Position numbers and translations under genes: made by a program | Notes under the pieces: generated by a model | What the model was told of the DNA's origin: nothing | The model's database searches: none | The model's input: only the letters and a program-made list of their open reading frames with translations | Source of the DNA: Chara braunii | Taxonomy: Eukaryota; Streptophyta; Charophyceae; Charales; Characeae | Direction: 5' to 3' | Length of the DNA: 60,077 bases | Assembly: GCA_003427395.1 (NCBI GenBank) | Contig: BFEA01000064.1 | Location: 3,167,335-3,227,411 of the forward strand | Shown: piece after piece, positions 22,601-36,003 of the stretch | How the letters are laid out: each line of letters begins with the position of its first letter | Position numbering within the stretch: the first letter of the stretch is position 1

Positions 22601-24185
22601 TTTTCGTATGTACATACTTAAACGATTGACTCTATGCTCAAGATATTGCTCAAAACAAGTTTGTTCGTTCGTTAACAGCAGAGAGATACTTCCTCCATCT
22701 ACAACACGTTCATTGGTGTCCTACGCATTAGGACGACCGACCCCCTTATCATTTCTCTATAGTCACACAGACTCACATCTTTATGTACTCGATCGTCAGC
22801 CCGACTTCAATAGTTCAGCGTTTTATGACTTTGCATTGACATCGACCTCACTCTTACTTCGTCCGCGTCGTTGACCTCTTCGACGACTCGAAATGCTTCA
22901 TCATCCGAACTTCTTTTGGACATACCTACTTCACGCCACCATTCTACATGTATATCCCTTTGTGTGTCGTGTGATGACTCTCCCTGCATTCCCTAGCTAG
23001 TTTCACTAAATTGGGCTTTACCCTAACACATAGTCATTGGGACTGTAACATTATCCTAACTTCACTTCACATTGTCTTAGTTTTCCCCCAATCGCTGCGT
23101 TGTATGATTCATCTCCCCACCTATTGCATTCATCACTCTAGTGTCGCCCATACCTTTAGCTAAGCACATTATCTTACTATATGGGCCCTCATTTCATGTT
23201 AAACCTTTTATGGTATTGTCATTGTGTCGATCATTATCCGCCTTGATGGTTTATCTATTAAACCACCGCTACCTCCACGAGTGTTCAAAAAATTTGAAAA
23301 AATGGTCGTTTTCTCACTTTTTCCGAAGTTTTCGGGGGTTGAACGAGGCTCGACAGTTAGGCTTTAAAGGCCTCTTTGAAAAACAAAAAGGAAAACAAAA
23401 CATCACGTTGGGGAAGGTCATGCATCAAGTTGTACTCACAGTAAAACTCGTACGTTCGTATTTAACTGCTATATTGACAAGTTTCAGGTTTTCATTGTTT
23501 TTTTTTTGTTTTTTTTTTTTTTTTTTTTAGTTTTGGTGCCCCATCTAAGAGGCACTACGCAGTCCATGGGTGGCTGACACTTTGTGGAGGAGAGCATGCC
23601 CACACTATTACTTTGCAGAATGTATGAACCTGCTTTCCCGCCCAAAGTTCAGTTTCAATTTTTTTTGTCATTTCCCTTCTTCCGTGGACCTGACACCCTT
23701 ACAGTAACGCCCTCACTGAGGGCATACTCACATAACGACTTTGGGCGAGGTATTTAGTAAGCATCACGTTCCGAGGGGTGTTTTTTTTTTCTTTTATTTT
23801 TTCATGTTGCAAGCGGGTCGTTTTTTGAAAGTCTTGTCGTGCTTTTTTTTTTTTTTTCTCAGGAGAGTACCAGAAAAGAAACAAAATGGAATCTAGGCTC
23901 GACAAAACTTGGTGCGTGGTGAAAATCAGGATCGACAAAAACAGGCTCGGAAGTAGTGGTGGTTCAAGGATATTGGTTTTGTTTTTTTCTTGCCTCTCAC
24001 CTTGAGTCTCATGGCGTATCTCACTTCTGTGTGAATGTCTTTATGAGTTTTGGTTCTTATGCAACATTTTCCCTCTCTTCGACCATCCCAAAGTGACACG
24101 ACTTACTCTTGTAAGAGACCATCCCACTCCCACTATAATGGGCTCCAAGTATTATTTTTCTTTTCAGCATTAAGGTGGTTTGCCG
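19601..24185. other. unassigned AT-rich stretch
   Basis: About 4.6 kb with no recognisable gene, RNA or repeat family. Several open frames of 60-150 codons occur on both strands, but they have homopolymer-driven or non-protein-like composition and no start context. Poly(T) tracts lie near 23,500 and 23,845. Confidence 0.4.
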
Positions 24186-24740
24186 CTGTGACTTAAGCAT
24201 TGTATAATGTTCCACTTCATTTTTTTGTTGATAGTTATGATTTGTGTATTAAACATTTGTTTTTTTTATGGCATTATGTCACGGTAGCTTAGGTTGCATC
24301 ACATGGAGTCGGCATGGAGCCTAATCCCCATCCTAAATTTCTCAACGTTGTTGTTTTGAGAGGTTTGTTATTTTGTGGATAGCGTGTATATAGTTTTTGT
24401 TGATAGTAAGGATTTGTATATTAGACATTTGTTTTCTTAATGACATTATGTAGGTTAGCTTGCATCATATGGACTTGGTATGAAGCTTGATCCCCACCCT
24501 TTATGACATTCGTATATAGTTCAACATTGTATTATACCCCACTTCATTTTCTTGCTAACAGCTAGAATTTGTATATTAGACATTTGTTTTTTTTTTATGG
24601 CATTATACAACTTGAACCGCATGATATGGACTCGGAATGAAGCTTAATCCCATCCTAAATTTTTCAACATTGTTGTTTTGAGAGGTTTGTTATTTCGCAG
24701 ATTGCGTGTATATAGTTTTGGCGATCCACTACAGGTCTAA
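24186..24740 (+). repeat. three diverged ~150-190-bp tandem units
   Basis: Each unit carries GATTTGT(G/A)TATTA, ACATTTGTTTT, GGCATTAT, GCATCACATGGA-like and AGCTTAATCC words. Units one and three also share TTGTTGTTTTGAGAGGTTTG and GCGTGTATATAGTTTT. Confidence 0.8.
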
Positions 24741-24870
24741 GGAACGTGCTATGATACTTTATTTCTTCCGGTCTATAGTTAGACCTATTTGACTATACGT
24801 CTGTTCGACTTGAGGAAGCAGGCCCTTGGTCCAATCTCACAGATCGTATATTCATTTCGTACAGTATCGT

Positions 24871-25290
24871 TGTCGAGCTCATCAGCTCCCTCCTTTTTTC
24901 CAAAAGGCGAGACCCCTCCCGGCACGTCACGTAGGAGGCTAAAAAAATAAAAAGAGATAGACAAGTTGGGGACAACACGTAAGTAATCCCGAGAAATGCC
25001 GAGACGGATGTGGTCAAGTTATCGCCTTCCCACTCTGGCCGAGTGCGCCAGCTGTACCTCTCGGAGGCCCCTACCACAAGATAAGTTCTCACGAGGCACA
25101 ACTTTTCTTCCCTAAGGGGTTGTCACCACCTTCAGGGGCGTATACCGATCGAGCTACCGATCCACATATGAAAGTTTTTACATACAATTGCAAAGGTTAA
25201 GTAGTCGGGGCCGTTTTCTCGTTTTGCTACAGTATAGGTACGCTAGGTTTCTACTTACCTCGGTGTTCTCCATCCCCTCACTTTTTTTCT
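24871..25290 (-). mobile_element. giant repeat 3' block, inverted copy
   Basis: On the minus strand this ends with GATGAGCTCGACA at 24,871 and carries GGATCGGTAGCTCG, the GACAACCCC region and AGTTGTGCCTCGTGAG, matching 15,550-15,857. Similarity fades beyond about 25,290. Confidence 0.78.
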
Positions 25291-25700
25291 TTTTTTTTAG
25301 GCTGCACTCAATTACATCTCGTCACTTTGTGACCCCTGCCCAGTTTTCCCCTCTGTTGCTCACACTTAACGGCGAGCAAGAAAAAAAATGAGACAACTTG
25401 TGGCAGCCCACCTATGATCAAGGGGGGGGGACACCAAACGTACCTGGCGGTTGATGATTTTTAATTAAAAATTTACTGAATAAAAAAATATGAAAACATT
25501 TGAGTATGTGGAATATGTGCCCACCTACACACAAAAAACATTTAAGGGTCAAGAAAAATAATTTCCACAATCCAAAAATTATAGGCCTAAATTTAAAAAT
25601 ATAAGCTCTTTAAATTTTTTATCCCAATTTTTTTTCTTTTTTTTTCTTTCCCCTGATCTTTTTTTTTCCCCGCATTTCCCTGCCACCAAGGCGGGCCTTG
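25291..25700. other. unassigned sequence
   Basis: Low-complexity T-rich and A-rich stretches only. Confidence 0.4.
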
Positions 25701-26362
25701 CTCGTGGGGGTCATTAGCACCCCATGAGCTAATGAAACACAGACTTAAGCTCCAACCAACTGCAACCAGGTCAATGAGGGCATTCCTAGTGGGGCGGCCC
25801 GCACCCCACGAACTATTAAAATACAAGTTATAGTTTGAATCCAGATGTGGTCAGGTGTACGGGGTTGATGCTCTCATTTCATCTGCTGCCTTTTTCCCCT
25901 GCTTCCCGACACAGCCATCGACGCAGGGCATCCATAAATTGTTGAAATACAAACTCAAGTTCGAATCCAAATGGAACCATGGCATGGAGGGGAGGGGAAC
26001 AACTTCACAAAACTCACCAAATCTTCAAAATGAGAATGAATCTTCCGCTTGATTATGGAAAAATGTCGCGCCTCGTGACTTCACGAGGATGGCTGCCATT
26101 GCGAACATCGGGGGGTAGATTAAAATGAAAAAAAAAAAAAAAATCCATAAAAAGAAATAAAAATGAACTTGTTTCCCCGTTAAAACATACGTTTGCAAAT
26201 GACTTATATCCTCAACCTCTCACTTACCCGCCAACTGGCGGGTTCCCATCTGCCTTTTTTTTTCCCTTAGCCGTTGGCTTACGCCACCGACATTCCCCTT
26301 GTCCCCAAATCAATGTTGCAGAGCCACAAACTTTAGAAACGTCGACCTGAGTTCGATTTATG
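25701..26362 (+). repeat. cluster of tRNA-like SINE remnants
   Basis: Four related stretches share CCCATGARYTRTTGAAAYACA then AGTTYGAATCCA: about 25,711-25,756, 25,790-25,848, 25,910-25,975 and 26,305-26,358. The box B-like words (AGTTTGAATCC, AGTTCGAATCC, GAGTTCGAT) are the best-kept parts. They match the 9,555-9,626 copy. Confidence 0.55.
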
Positions 26363-28908
26363 TGTGTCCTTCTTGCGCAGGGCCAGCCAGATCCTCGTGA
26401 CAGATCTCAGTTCTGCGATTGGGTTGATCACGCGGCCAAAATCGGATGCGCCTCAGTGCCTCCCTACGCCCCCGACTGCTCCAAAATTGAGTTCGCCCAG
26501 TGGCGCGACATTTCAGACTCGATCTTAGTATCTGCCAAGTGAAAATGGAGTGTCGTACCTATTGGGCTAGCTCCTGTTACAAAAGTAATATGAGTGGATT
26601 TTATATAAGAAGACCGCCAGCAAAGCACCCTCCTAGTCCTAGGGTCAGTTAGCTCAAGACTTGAGCCATGTCAGGTCATTAACCCCAATGACCAGGCACC
26701 CAGCCCGTCAATTGATAGGCACGCGGCCAAATCCCTCCCTGCGGAAACTGTTAGGGTCGGACACAAACTTTTACTTAACCTATCTGACCGCGGCCTCGGT
26801 AAACCCAAAACTTTGTGGCTTAGACCCTAACTTGCGCAACCATTCTTCCCATCGTGTAGGCTCTGAACCGCGCGGTTGCTTAGGTAGGACAAATTAAGAT
26901 TAAGCGTTTCAACGACCATGCATTTCAGTAACCTCACCACACGAGAAACACAACCGGTCACCATGCCGGTCGTCATATTTCATCACGTCGGCAAGCTTCT
27001 AGACCAAAATCCAGTAAATTTTTGTTGGGTCTTTTGGTCATAGGTGAGGTTTAAATAAACTTTTGGCAGATAATTCAATCTCATCAAGTCATTAAACTTA
27101 GGATATTCCTCGAAAGTCGGACAACGTCCGATATTTTAAAAATACTAGGCAGATACTCTTGTCATGATTTTTTTTCGGACAGTGTTCCCCGGCCTCATTG
27201 AACGACATCCCCATCATTCATATAAAAAATCCGGATATTTTCATGTGATAGCAACAAGCGCAATACATAACAATCTAAAACAATTGTTCGGAACAAAGCT
27301 GAAACTTCCACCAACAACTTGGATTGAGCTTCCAAAAGTCTAAATATAAACACAATAAAACTAGATTCTCCCTCCAAAAGCTATAATACAAATACAACAT
27401 CATTGGATTTTGGCTCCACAAACCTAAAACTTAACATTCTCTTACTCAGCAGTCGGATTAGTACAAGATTACAACCATGACACGCGTCAAAGCAAAACTT
27501 GGACCCAAATTATGCCCTTGGAAACCAAAAATACAGAAGATGTTTTTTTAGAATGTTCCCAGCATCATCCCACTAACAACCAACAATTTTGTCTCTCTGA
27601 ATGGTTATCATATTATACCTCTGGTAAACCTAAAAACCGAGAATGTTCAAATGGATATCACAATAGATCAACCTTCCGGAAACTGTTCATACATGGTCTG
27701 AACGAACCATTCGTAGAGCAACCATTCATTCAAAGTTTTCGTCAAAGTTTTAAGCCTATTCCAACTTCAGAGAGAGAAATAGTAATAAATTATCATATCT
27801 AATACTCATGAACTATTTGTGAAATGCATTGAGGAGCTGTGTAATCCTTTCATGGGATAACATCTCGACATCAAGCCCCGTTTTAGATTCGAGTCGCACC
27901 GCATTCCCTCTGATTCTATTGTTTGCGACCATAGCAGGCCTCTGCATATAGAGTACAACAACCCCACCTGACATAATCGAGGATGGCTAGACCCCGACCA
28001 TGGAGGTAAGGTGACAATGTTTGACATGAGGTTAGGTAGTCACTCCTCCCGTCATGACAACCTTTAGTCGCCTACCCTACCGACATCGTCCCGACAAGGT
28101 TTCAACACCTTCTCCCTTTTAATGATAGTGAAGTCTTACTAAACCATACAGGATTCGGAAGACGACAGCTCACTATGGACCAGGAGTATAACTCTGGCGC
28201 GAGCCTCACTACCACCTATAGGCCTCACAATTTCTTCAGAAATTGATAGTGGCATGATAACAAGTTGACGACAAACAACATTCAACAATAACAATGCACA
28301 ACAAATATTTTTACATGAAATTTCATAATGATCATATGCATTCTTATCATAGAAATGCATCACATATAAATAAAAAAACAGATAATCTCAAAATGAAAGG
28401 AAGTCCGGGTAAACTGCTCAATCAAAATTCAAATACACAAATAGAAATAGTCAGTAATCAGAATGAACTCAGCCTTTGGTCGACAACATTTCAAAAATAG
28501 CTTCAACTAATAACAAATGTCTCAACAAATCCAATCAGCCAAGATTAGAGTTAAATGAATACCTCAAAGTACCTGATTAAAATAAATAGAGAGTACAAAT
28601 AATAATCTTCGTATAGTACCTTGAAATTTGATGTTTATTAATACTATGAAAAATAATAGATTGCGACTCAATTATTACAAGATTTAAAATATTTACGTCC
28701 CCTCCCCGAAATCAAAGTAACCTCATAATGAAATTAACATTTAATTTGTAGAATTTTAGAATGACAAAAATTCAATTATGGATGAAGATAATTAAGTTTT
28801 AGAAGTAAAAATATGATCAATTAATCCAGTAGAAAAAAATAAAATGCACGAGTGTCGTTCCACCAGAGACAATGGTAGGTAGTCGTTGTCCCCAACAACG
28901 GCGTCACT
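26363..28908. other. unassigned AT-rich sequence
   Basis: No family or gene recognised. The open frames at 26,360, 26,661, 27,512, 28,139 and 28,294 have no protein-like motif. Confidence 0.4.
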
Positions 28909-29375
28909 TGTCAAGCACATCAGCTCCCGCCTTTTCACAAAAGGAGAGAGTTTTCCCGGACATGTCACGCCGGAGTTAAAGAAAACTCAAGAAACAACTT
29001 AATCTTGCGAACTATCGAGTTGAACGTGGTTGTATCGTCCCTTCGCGACTTTAGTCGGGTGTGCCAGTTGTACTTCCCGTGGTGCTCTACGATGGGATAG
29101 GTTCCCGCGGGGCAAAACTTACCTTCCTTAAGGGGTTGTCATCAACCTTAGAGGCGTATCCCTACCGAGTTACTGACCCACATGCGAACATTTTTATATG
29201 CAATTGCAGAGGTAGGTCATTTGATGGCGTTTGCTAGTTTGTTGTAGTATAGGTACATCTGGTGAAAACGCCAACTGAACCCAAACGTCGTTCGCTCCTT
29301 AGGGCGTGGATCTCCGAAATACGGAACGCACGCCGGTCGACTAGGACGATCTTAACCAATCGTGAAACTCAAAAC
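28909..29375 (-). mobile_element. giant repeat 3' block, second inverted copy
   Basis: On the minus strand this ends with GATGTGCTTGACA at 28,909. Its order matches the 24,871 copy (GGGATACGCC, TGATGACAACCCC, GGTAAGTTTTGCC), and further upstream CGTCCTAGTCGACC matches 15,465-15,480. The two inverted copies lie 4.04 kb apart in the same orientation. Confidence 0.8.
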
Positions 29376-30838
29376 TCAATCCTAGTCCCTTAGACATATA
29401 ACTAAAAAAAAAAAAAGTTACGACAATAAAATATAATTACATCAAAGCGAAACAACTATAGTCGATAAGAATGTCTATTTGAATTCAACATGAGTAGAAA
29501 CAATAACTGAATGCACGAACATCAGATGATAAAGGCAATTACACAAAATAAAAACCAACCACCTCGGGTCGAACTCAATAAGTAAAGTACTGTACTGAAC
29601 GGCCAACGAAGAATTGACTTCGACAAATGTCGATGCGACCGACAAGATAGTTAGTCTACCTTACTTTTGATTTCATGAGACGCGCAAAGTCATTCACTCG
29701 ACCCTTCTTCCGACCTAAGATTAATTATACACTCATGTCGCCACTCGTCTCATTCGTTTTACTCTACTTTGATGACATGTTGCTTTGTGGATGATTCTTG
29801 ATCATGTGCACTACTCGAAGTGTTTCTTGTCTCACCTTCTAGGGAGTGCTCTAGAATAGTCATCCTCCTCGCCCGAAAATAAAATTCGGATCTCATAACC
29901 CCCACCCCAGATATGTCATAGAGAGAGAGAACATGTCAACCACAAGTAGATTTCAGACGTTCTCATTTTCCTAAGATCAGGGTAACTTAGACAAAGAAAG
30001 TGAAGAGGAGGTGGAGAATGAAAACCATTTGGATGGGTATCGACAGATGAGGTTATTTGGGATAAAACTGGTAAACCTCAATGAATGTTCAATTTGTTTA
30101 ATTTTGTTTTCTTTATTTGAATCATTTTTTTTTTAGGGTGCACACTGAATTAACCATTTTTAAGAACAAAAGTTCGTTTGACAAGCAGGCGGCTGGTGTC
30201 GAGACCGGTGGGTCCCGAAAAAAGTCCTGACCCTTGAGAGGTGGTACAAGACAAACTTATATATAGCAGAGAAAATTGGAGGCAAGAGAGACTCGAAGGA
30301 TGAACGGCTAAGGCATAAGTGTCGGTGCTTAGGGGCCTAGAGAATGCCCTGGCCGCCAGAACCATTGAACTAAGAATAAATTAGTCGAATAGCAAGCGGC
30401 AAAGGGCCACAAGAGAATAATTAAGGCGGTCCTCCTTCTCAAAGGAAGAAGGACCGCGGGGAAAAAAATAATACCGTAGGCTGCACGCCGTAGGAAAAAG
30501 GGAGTCAAGGAAGCCGATAAAATAGTGTCAGAGCACCTTCACATGAGAACGTAGCCCGGAGCCAAGAAGGTCACCGGAATGCGGCATGAAAAGGGTCAAA
30601 AGGTCATGAACCAAAAAAAAGGTTGCGACCGAAAAAACCAACACGCGTGGAAAATGGGAAGAAAACTAGAAACGGCCATAGGATGGAAAACGCCAAGAGA
30701 GATCGGGACACCACAAGAGAAAGTGTCAGGGACCATATGGGACCAAGTAAAAATAATGACATTTTTTGTCAAGTACCAGTGGGACCACCGACGGGACCAC
30801 CGTCGGAACAAGTGTCGGTGAGACCAACGGCATGACAA
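29376..30838. other. unassigned; possible decayed retroelement
   Basis: One frame near 29,750 reads SFVLLYFDDMLLCG then a stop, resembling the YVDDM box of copia reverse transcriptase. No flanking domain supports it. The remainder is not recognised. Confidence 0.25.
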
Positions 30839-31531
30839 GTGTCGGCGGGACCACCAGGGGGACAAATGTCGAGGATTAGCACATGACAAGTGGCGGGGAC
30901 TTGTGATATCGCAAGGAAAAATTGTGGAGGACTGTTAGAAGAACATGCCCATAGCAAGATATGCCGTCAAAATTAAGATTTAGACGGCCAAGAAAATTAG
31001 CATCACTAGCGCAAGCACTAGTGAAGGCAAACGGAAGGACCAAAAGAAAAAAGAAATCAAAGAAAAATTAAAAGAAGAGACATGGCAGTAATCCAAAATA
31101 TCTCGGATTAGCCACCTTGAAGAAAATTAAGCCTATCGAGGTTTCATGTAAAAAATAGGCTTCCGATAGAAAATCGGATTAGAAAATCGGAGCAAAATGG
31201 GCCACAATTTGAAGAAAAGAGAGGCAAAAGGAGGCTCCCATGGATATGAGGAAGCCTCAATTGCCGTCCGAGAACTAACGGATTGCACCTTGGACATAGA
31301 AAGGGTCAACACTAAAAGGAAAAACCTATAAAAGGCCTTAACGGCTGGTAAACACCTAGCATGTTAGAAAAAGAAAAAAAGAAAAAAAAAAAGGTGAGAG
31401 AATATGACAAGAGGAGTGAGAGGGAGTGGGTGAGTTAGCCGTCAATAGGGACTGGCATAAGAAGGGACTTACACAAGTAGGGACTGACACAAGTAGGGAC
31501 TGGCAGGTCCCTACAGTTCGAAAATAGAGGG

Positions 31532-31575
<44 letters not shown>

Positions 31576-33560
31576 CTTAAAGGTAAAAAACAGTAACTTG
31601 GAAAGATACATCCGTGACCGGATACATCCTGGGATATGGCGGTTGCAAAGTATCTTGATTTTCTCTTGAATTTGCAGTAAAAATCAAGAAAAATCAAGGC
31701 TTCATGCGACCAAGATGCAACGGATTGCATGAGGAAAATAAAACACATGTTTTAGGTACATCTGAAGCCAATATTGAGTCCGGATGCACTTGGAAGTTAA
31801 TCGTTACATTTTGTTTCAGTTCGAGACATATTGTGGGGTCATGAGGCTAGAGGAAAGTTCATTATGGCAGTCCGAGAAATAACGGACTGCATGGGGGTGC
31901 CTAGGCCAAAAGAAAAAGGGTCTTGGCTCACCCAAGGCAAAAAAAAAGTGTTTTTGACTTGGCCAAATAAAGACGGTAAATGGGGGCCGCAAGATGATGG
32001 ATCTCGTGGCCTAGAATCTTCGCGGCACTTGAGGCCCATGAGAAGAAGAAATTGGGGTTGCTAGGGACAAGGAAGTCCTAAATAAAAAATAAGACGTCAC
32101 CAGGAATGATATCGAGAACTAGATGGACCCAAATAAAAATAGTTGAAAATTGAGACATGTGCCGGCGGGACCACCATCGGGACTAGAAAATGAAACTGGC
32201 GTGGGAAAGTGGCGGGGACTTGAATGATCCCAAGGAAACCATGAGCTAGTAAAAAGGGAGGAGTGTGCAAGCAAATAGCGTCGTAAGATCAAGATCTTGA
32301 CGGTGAAAAATATTAGTCACTGTGAGTGGAAAACTGAAAAAAACACAGGGAGAGGGTGCTAAGAGGCAAAAATGAGAGAGAAGGAGAGACTTCCCAGCAG
32401 TCCAAGATATCTCGGACTAGCAAGGCACAAAAAAATAGACCCTCAATGATCTCTGTACAGAAAATAAGTTTCCACGGAAAAATTGGAGCACAAGGGGGTT
32501 TAAATATGGGAAAACGGAGGCAAACGGGGACCCCCATGAGCATGGGGGCTTCATTATTGCAATCCAAGATATAACGGTCAACTGTTGTGCATAAATCTGA
32601 CCATGAATAAGGATCTACGGCCTAGGAAGAGGGTGCATAGCTGCTTTAAACTTGTCACAACAGAAATAAAAAAAAAAAAAAAAAAAAAAAATTTGAGGAA
32701 AAAAATGGAGGATGGGACAAAAGGGGAGAAAAGAGTGGAGGAGAAAGTGTCGGTCAATTGGGACTGACACAGTTGGGACTGGCAGGTTCCTACTCTAACC
32801 TCATCCCTCCAGATTTTGTGGAGGGCAATAATCCGGATTGCAGAGAGAATGCCCTTGCGACATTATCTCAACAATTTGTGAATTAAAAAAAAGAAAAAAT
32901 AAGTAAAAATACAAAAAGAGTTGACCATTTTTTTTATGGGTCATGGATATGAGATCAATTCTCATGGAGGAGAACATATGGCCTTTTTTGTGGGTCGGCT
33001 CAAACGGCCAACTCCAGAATGAGTTGGCAGCCCAAAATGGAAAGAAACGAAAGAAAGAAAAAGTCGAAACTGTGCATTTGGTCCAAAAAGAAGGTCAGAT
33101 GCAAAAAAAATTGAAAAAGTAAGCCTAGAGGCTAAAAATTGAAGCAAGGACCACTTGGGGGTAGCTCGAAATAATGCTGGTCTTGGATCTTTGTCAGATC
33201 CAAGGTTAAGATGACACCGAGATGTTGAAAAATATATCGATCTGCCCAAAATAGGGTAGAAACAACAAAATTTGGGTTTTTTTTTTTCAATGGAGGCTGC
33301 CCCTTGGGCATTTGGATTCAAGGGGGCAGCATTTGAGAAAGGAAAAGAAGCTTGAGGAGGCCAAGAGGCAGTCCGAGTTGGTACCAGTCACTCGGACTAC
33401 ATGTACTTGGCCAAAATAAGACCCAAGTACCCCCGGAGAGGCCTAGTGGTGAAAATTGGCTTTGGGGGTACCTCGGTTCACTTGGAGGCACATAGGGAGG
33501 CCCATGGGCTGACCAGTGCACAATTTTCAGCCTATATAAGTTGAGGAGGCAGTCCGCCAC
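30839..33560 (+). repeat. two diverged ~1.32-kb tandem units
   Basis: 30,839-32,159 and 32,160 onward share, in order: GGCGGGACCACC, AAGTGGCGGGGACTTG, GGCAGT/CAGTCCAARATATCTCGGA, CCCATG-ATGGGG words and GGGACTGRCAGGTCCCTAC/GGGACTGGCAGGTTCCTAC. Offset is about 1,320 bp. Small inverted words such as GCAGTCCGAG/AACGGACTGC recur within each unit. Poly(A) runs at 31,531-31,572 and about 32,669-32,690 fall at similar points. The right limit is uncertain. Confidence 0.8.
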
Positions 33561-33998
33561 ACTCACATTCGCATGAGGAGTGCCCATGCTGCCCAAGTGA
33601 GCTCATGGGAGCACTCTACTCGCTTGGAGTGAGAGGAGAGGAACCGCTGCCAGCCGGGAGACTTGGAGGGGACTGTGGGCAAGTGGAGGCAGCCATTGGA
33701 GCTATTGTGAGTAGTGGTGGCCCAAGGAGGTGGTCCCCTATAGCCCCCAGGCTGTGGGAGAGAGAGAGAGGCTTGAAAAAACTCATTCAACCCTCCTAGA
33801 GGGAAAAACTCCATAACCTTAGTGGTTGGAGCTTGCCATAGCCAGAAGGAGGCTGGATGAGGAAGAAGATGGGGGTTTGAGGAAAGAGAGAGTCATAGTT
33901 AAGTGAAACCTGTACAAGGAAGGGAGAAATTTCATCAAGACTGGTCTTCAACACCAAGATAACATAGGAGAGGTGAGTGGGAACAAGGAGAAGATGTT
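33561..33998. other. unassigned sequence
   Basis: No feature seen. Confidence 0.35.
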
Positions 33999-34140
33999 TC
34001 TTCTTCTTCTTCTTCTTCTTCTTCTTCTTCTTCTTCTTCTCTCCTTTTTGTTTCTTCCTTTCCATCTTCCTCTTCCTCCTCTCCTCCTTCTTCATTTTTT
34101 ACTTCTTCTTCATCTCCTCCTCTCTCCTCCCTCCTCAATT
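33999..34140. repeat. (TTC)n microsatellite and pyrimidine tract
   Basis: About 14 uninterrupted TTC units to 34,041, then about 100 bp of TTC/TCC-rich DNA on one strand. Confidence 0.95.
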
Positions 34141-34289
34141 TTCTTTCTCTATGGCTAAAAGTTTCCCAAATGCAGGGAAGAAGTAGGAAGTAGCTTTGTC
34201 ATTTGTAGTACCTCTATAGTGGTCATCTCCCTCACTCCCTGACAAATCGCCACTTTGTACCATATGATTTTTAACTTTAGGAGGAGTTT

Positions 34290-34788
34290 AACTCACTCTC
34301 ACATGAAGAACTCTCTCTCTCTCTCCATTTGTGGGTAAATTATTGCTTTGGTTTTCACTCATGAAGACACTTTGGTGATCCTTGTCTCTTGCATTGTCCA
34401 TTTCTCCACCTTGTGATGATCCGATTCATTGTTGGTTGCTTCCATAAGTCTCATACATGTGTTTGAGGTAGTCTCACTCACATGCATGACTCATCTCTCA
34501 CATAATGAAGATTCATTCCAAGCTCGTTACCTCCATGAGTAACAGGCATGTGTTTGGGCAAGTCTCACTCACATGCAGCATCCTCTCTTCACTTGGTGAT
34601 GTGTCGGTTCTTTCCTAGTTTCTCCATAGCTCACATGTATGCATGCTCTAGTCTCACTTGTGCAAGTTCAATATTTTTTTCACTTGGTGATGTACCGGTT
34701 ATTTCCTAGTTGCTTCATAATCCACATATGTGTACGCCATAGTCTCACTTGTGCAAGTTCAGTATTTCTTCACTTGGTGTTATATTGG
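34290..34788 (+). repeat. ~91-bp satellite, left part
   Basis: Diverged units carrying CTTGGTGATGTACCGGTTCT, TTTCCTAGTTGCTTCATA, CACATRTGTGTA and GTCTCACTTGTGCAAGTTCA. The array stops at TATATTGG|TGTCGG and resumes at 42,388. Confidence 0.85.
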
Positions 34789-35688
34789 TGTCGGTGCGAA
34801 TACCCTTACAAGGATATCCGCCCTGGTTTTTGCAAGCGACAGGAAATAAGTTGGTTTAAAGTTTAAGTATACCGCATGAGGCGCGACTGTGTATGTAATT
34901 TACGTTAGCTGGATGTTTGACTAGGATAAAGAGTGTGTGGGCGCGCAAACTTAAGGCGCGCGTGATCTCTTTTCCTTTTGATGATTGTGAAAACCGGCAT
35001 TGGTCACCGGCTAGACTTTTATTTTCTGATTAAACTAGGATTATAAAAATTTTGTCTCGTGATTAGTGCGTTTGCCTGTGATCTGTGCGTACGTACAGAG
35101 GACGACATCCACCACAATATGGTTTTGAAGCGTTTCAGTAGATCCGTGAGTCGCATGGTACTCACTTATAGAGGTGTCCGCTAGTACTTGGGTCAGCCTA
35201 ACGCTTAGCGTTATTGGTTACGGTGTCGGATTTTCATGCAGAAGATTAAGGGATCGAGACCAGAGGCGGCAACACGAGAGTATCGGAGCGGCAAGGAGGA
35301 GCCTAGGGGTTGAGGGTCTGACAGGGCTATCCCCTTTGATTTTGCCGACGGCGGCTTTGGAACGGTACTGACGCTTTCTTTTTCCTCATTCGCCGTATTA
35401 TAATGATTAAAAGTTTCAAATTTTTATATTATTTATTATCGTAGTATTATTATTTTATGTTTCAGCGCTCTACGAATCAGGCGCGATGTTGGATTTGGAG
35501 GTCGTCGCGATGGTTAAGGGCCTTGAGCACGCGCTTCCGTTTCATTGACTTATGGGTTTCATGCGTGTTCGGGATGCTGATAAGGGTTATTGGTCTCACC
35601 GTCTTAAGACGCAGGCCGAGGAAGTCGACGTGCATGCCAGCCGGTGAGCGGTTAGCCTACGAAGCGGAAGAAACATGAGTGGCGGGGG

Positions 35689-35888
35689 NNNNNNNNNNNN
35701 NNNNNNNNNNNNNNNNNNNNNNNNNNNNNNNNNNNNNNNNNNNNNNNNNNNNNNNNNNNNNNNNNNNNNNNNNNNNNNNNNNNNNNNNNNNNNNNNNNNN
35801 NNNNNNNNNNNNNNNNNNNNNNNNNNNNNNNNNNNNNNNNNNNNNNNNNNNNNNNNNNNNNNNNNNNNNNNNNNNNNNNNNNNNNNNN
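35689..35888. other. assembly gap (200 N)
   Basis: Exactly 200 unknown bases, typical of an arbitrary scaffold gap size. Confidence 0.99.
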
Positions 35889-36003
35889 CTAGGTTCTCCT
35901 TCTTTCCCTCTTCCCCATTTGTTCCTTTGGTCCTCCCTCCCCTCAACCTCTCGCATACCCCAAATATAACCCTTATCCCTTCCAGCCTTGCATGCAACTA
36001 ATC
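35889..36003 (+). other. misplaced copy of 45,767-45,881
   Basis: 115 bp identical to 45,767-45,881 except for two adjacent bases (CCAGCC against CCCTCC). It lies between the gap and the adapter and is explained by a mate-pair junction read. It should not be annotated as genomic sequence. Confidence 0.95.

Noticed and set aside
29700-29830. Copia reverse transcriptase (LLYFDDMLLCG)
   Set aside because: A single short motif followed by a stop, with no neighbouring RT, integrase or RNase H sequence. Kept only as a low-confidence note.
33973-34186. Leu/Phe- or Glu-rich frames
   Set aside because: They arise from the (TTC)n tract.
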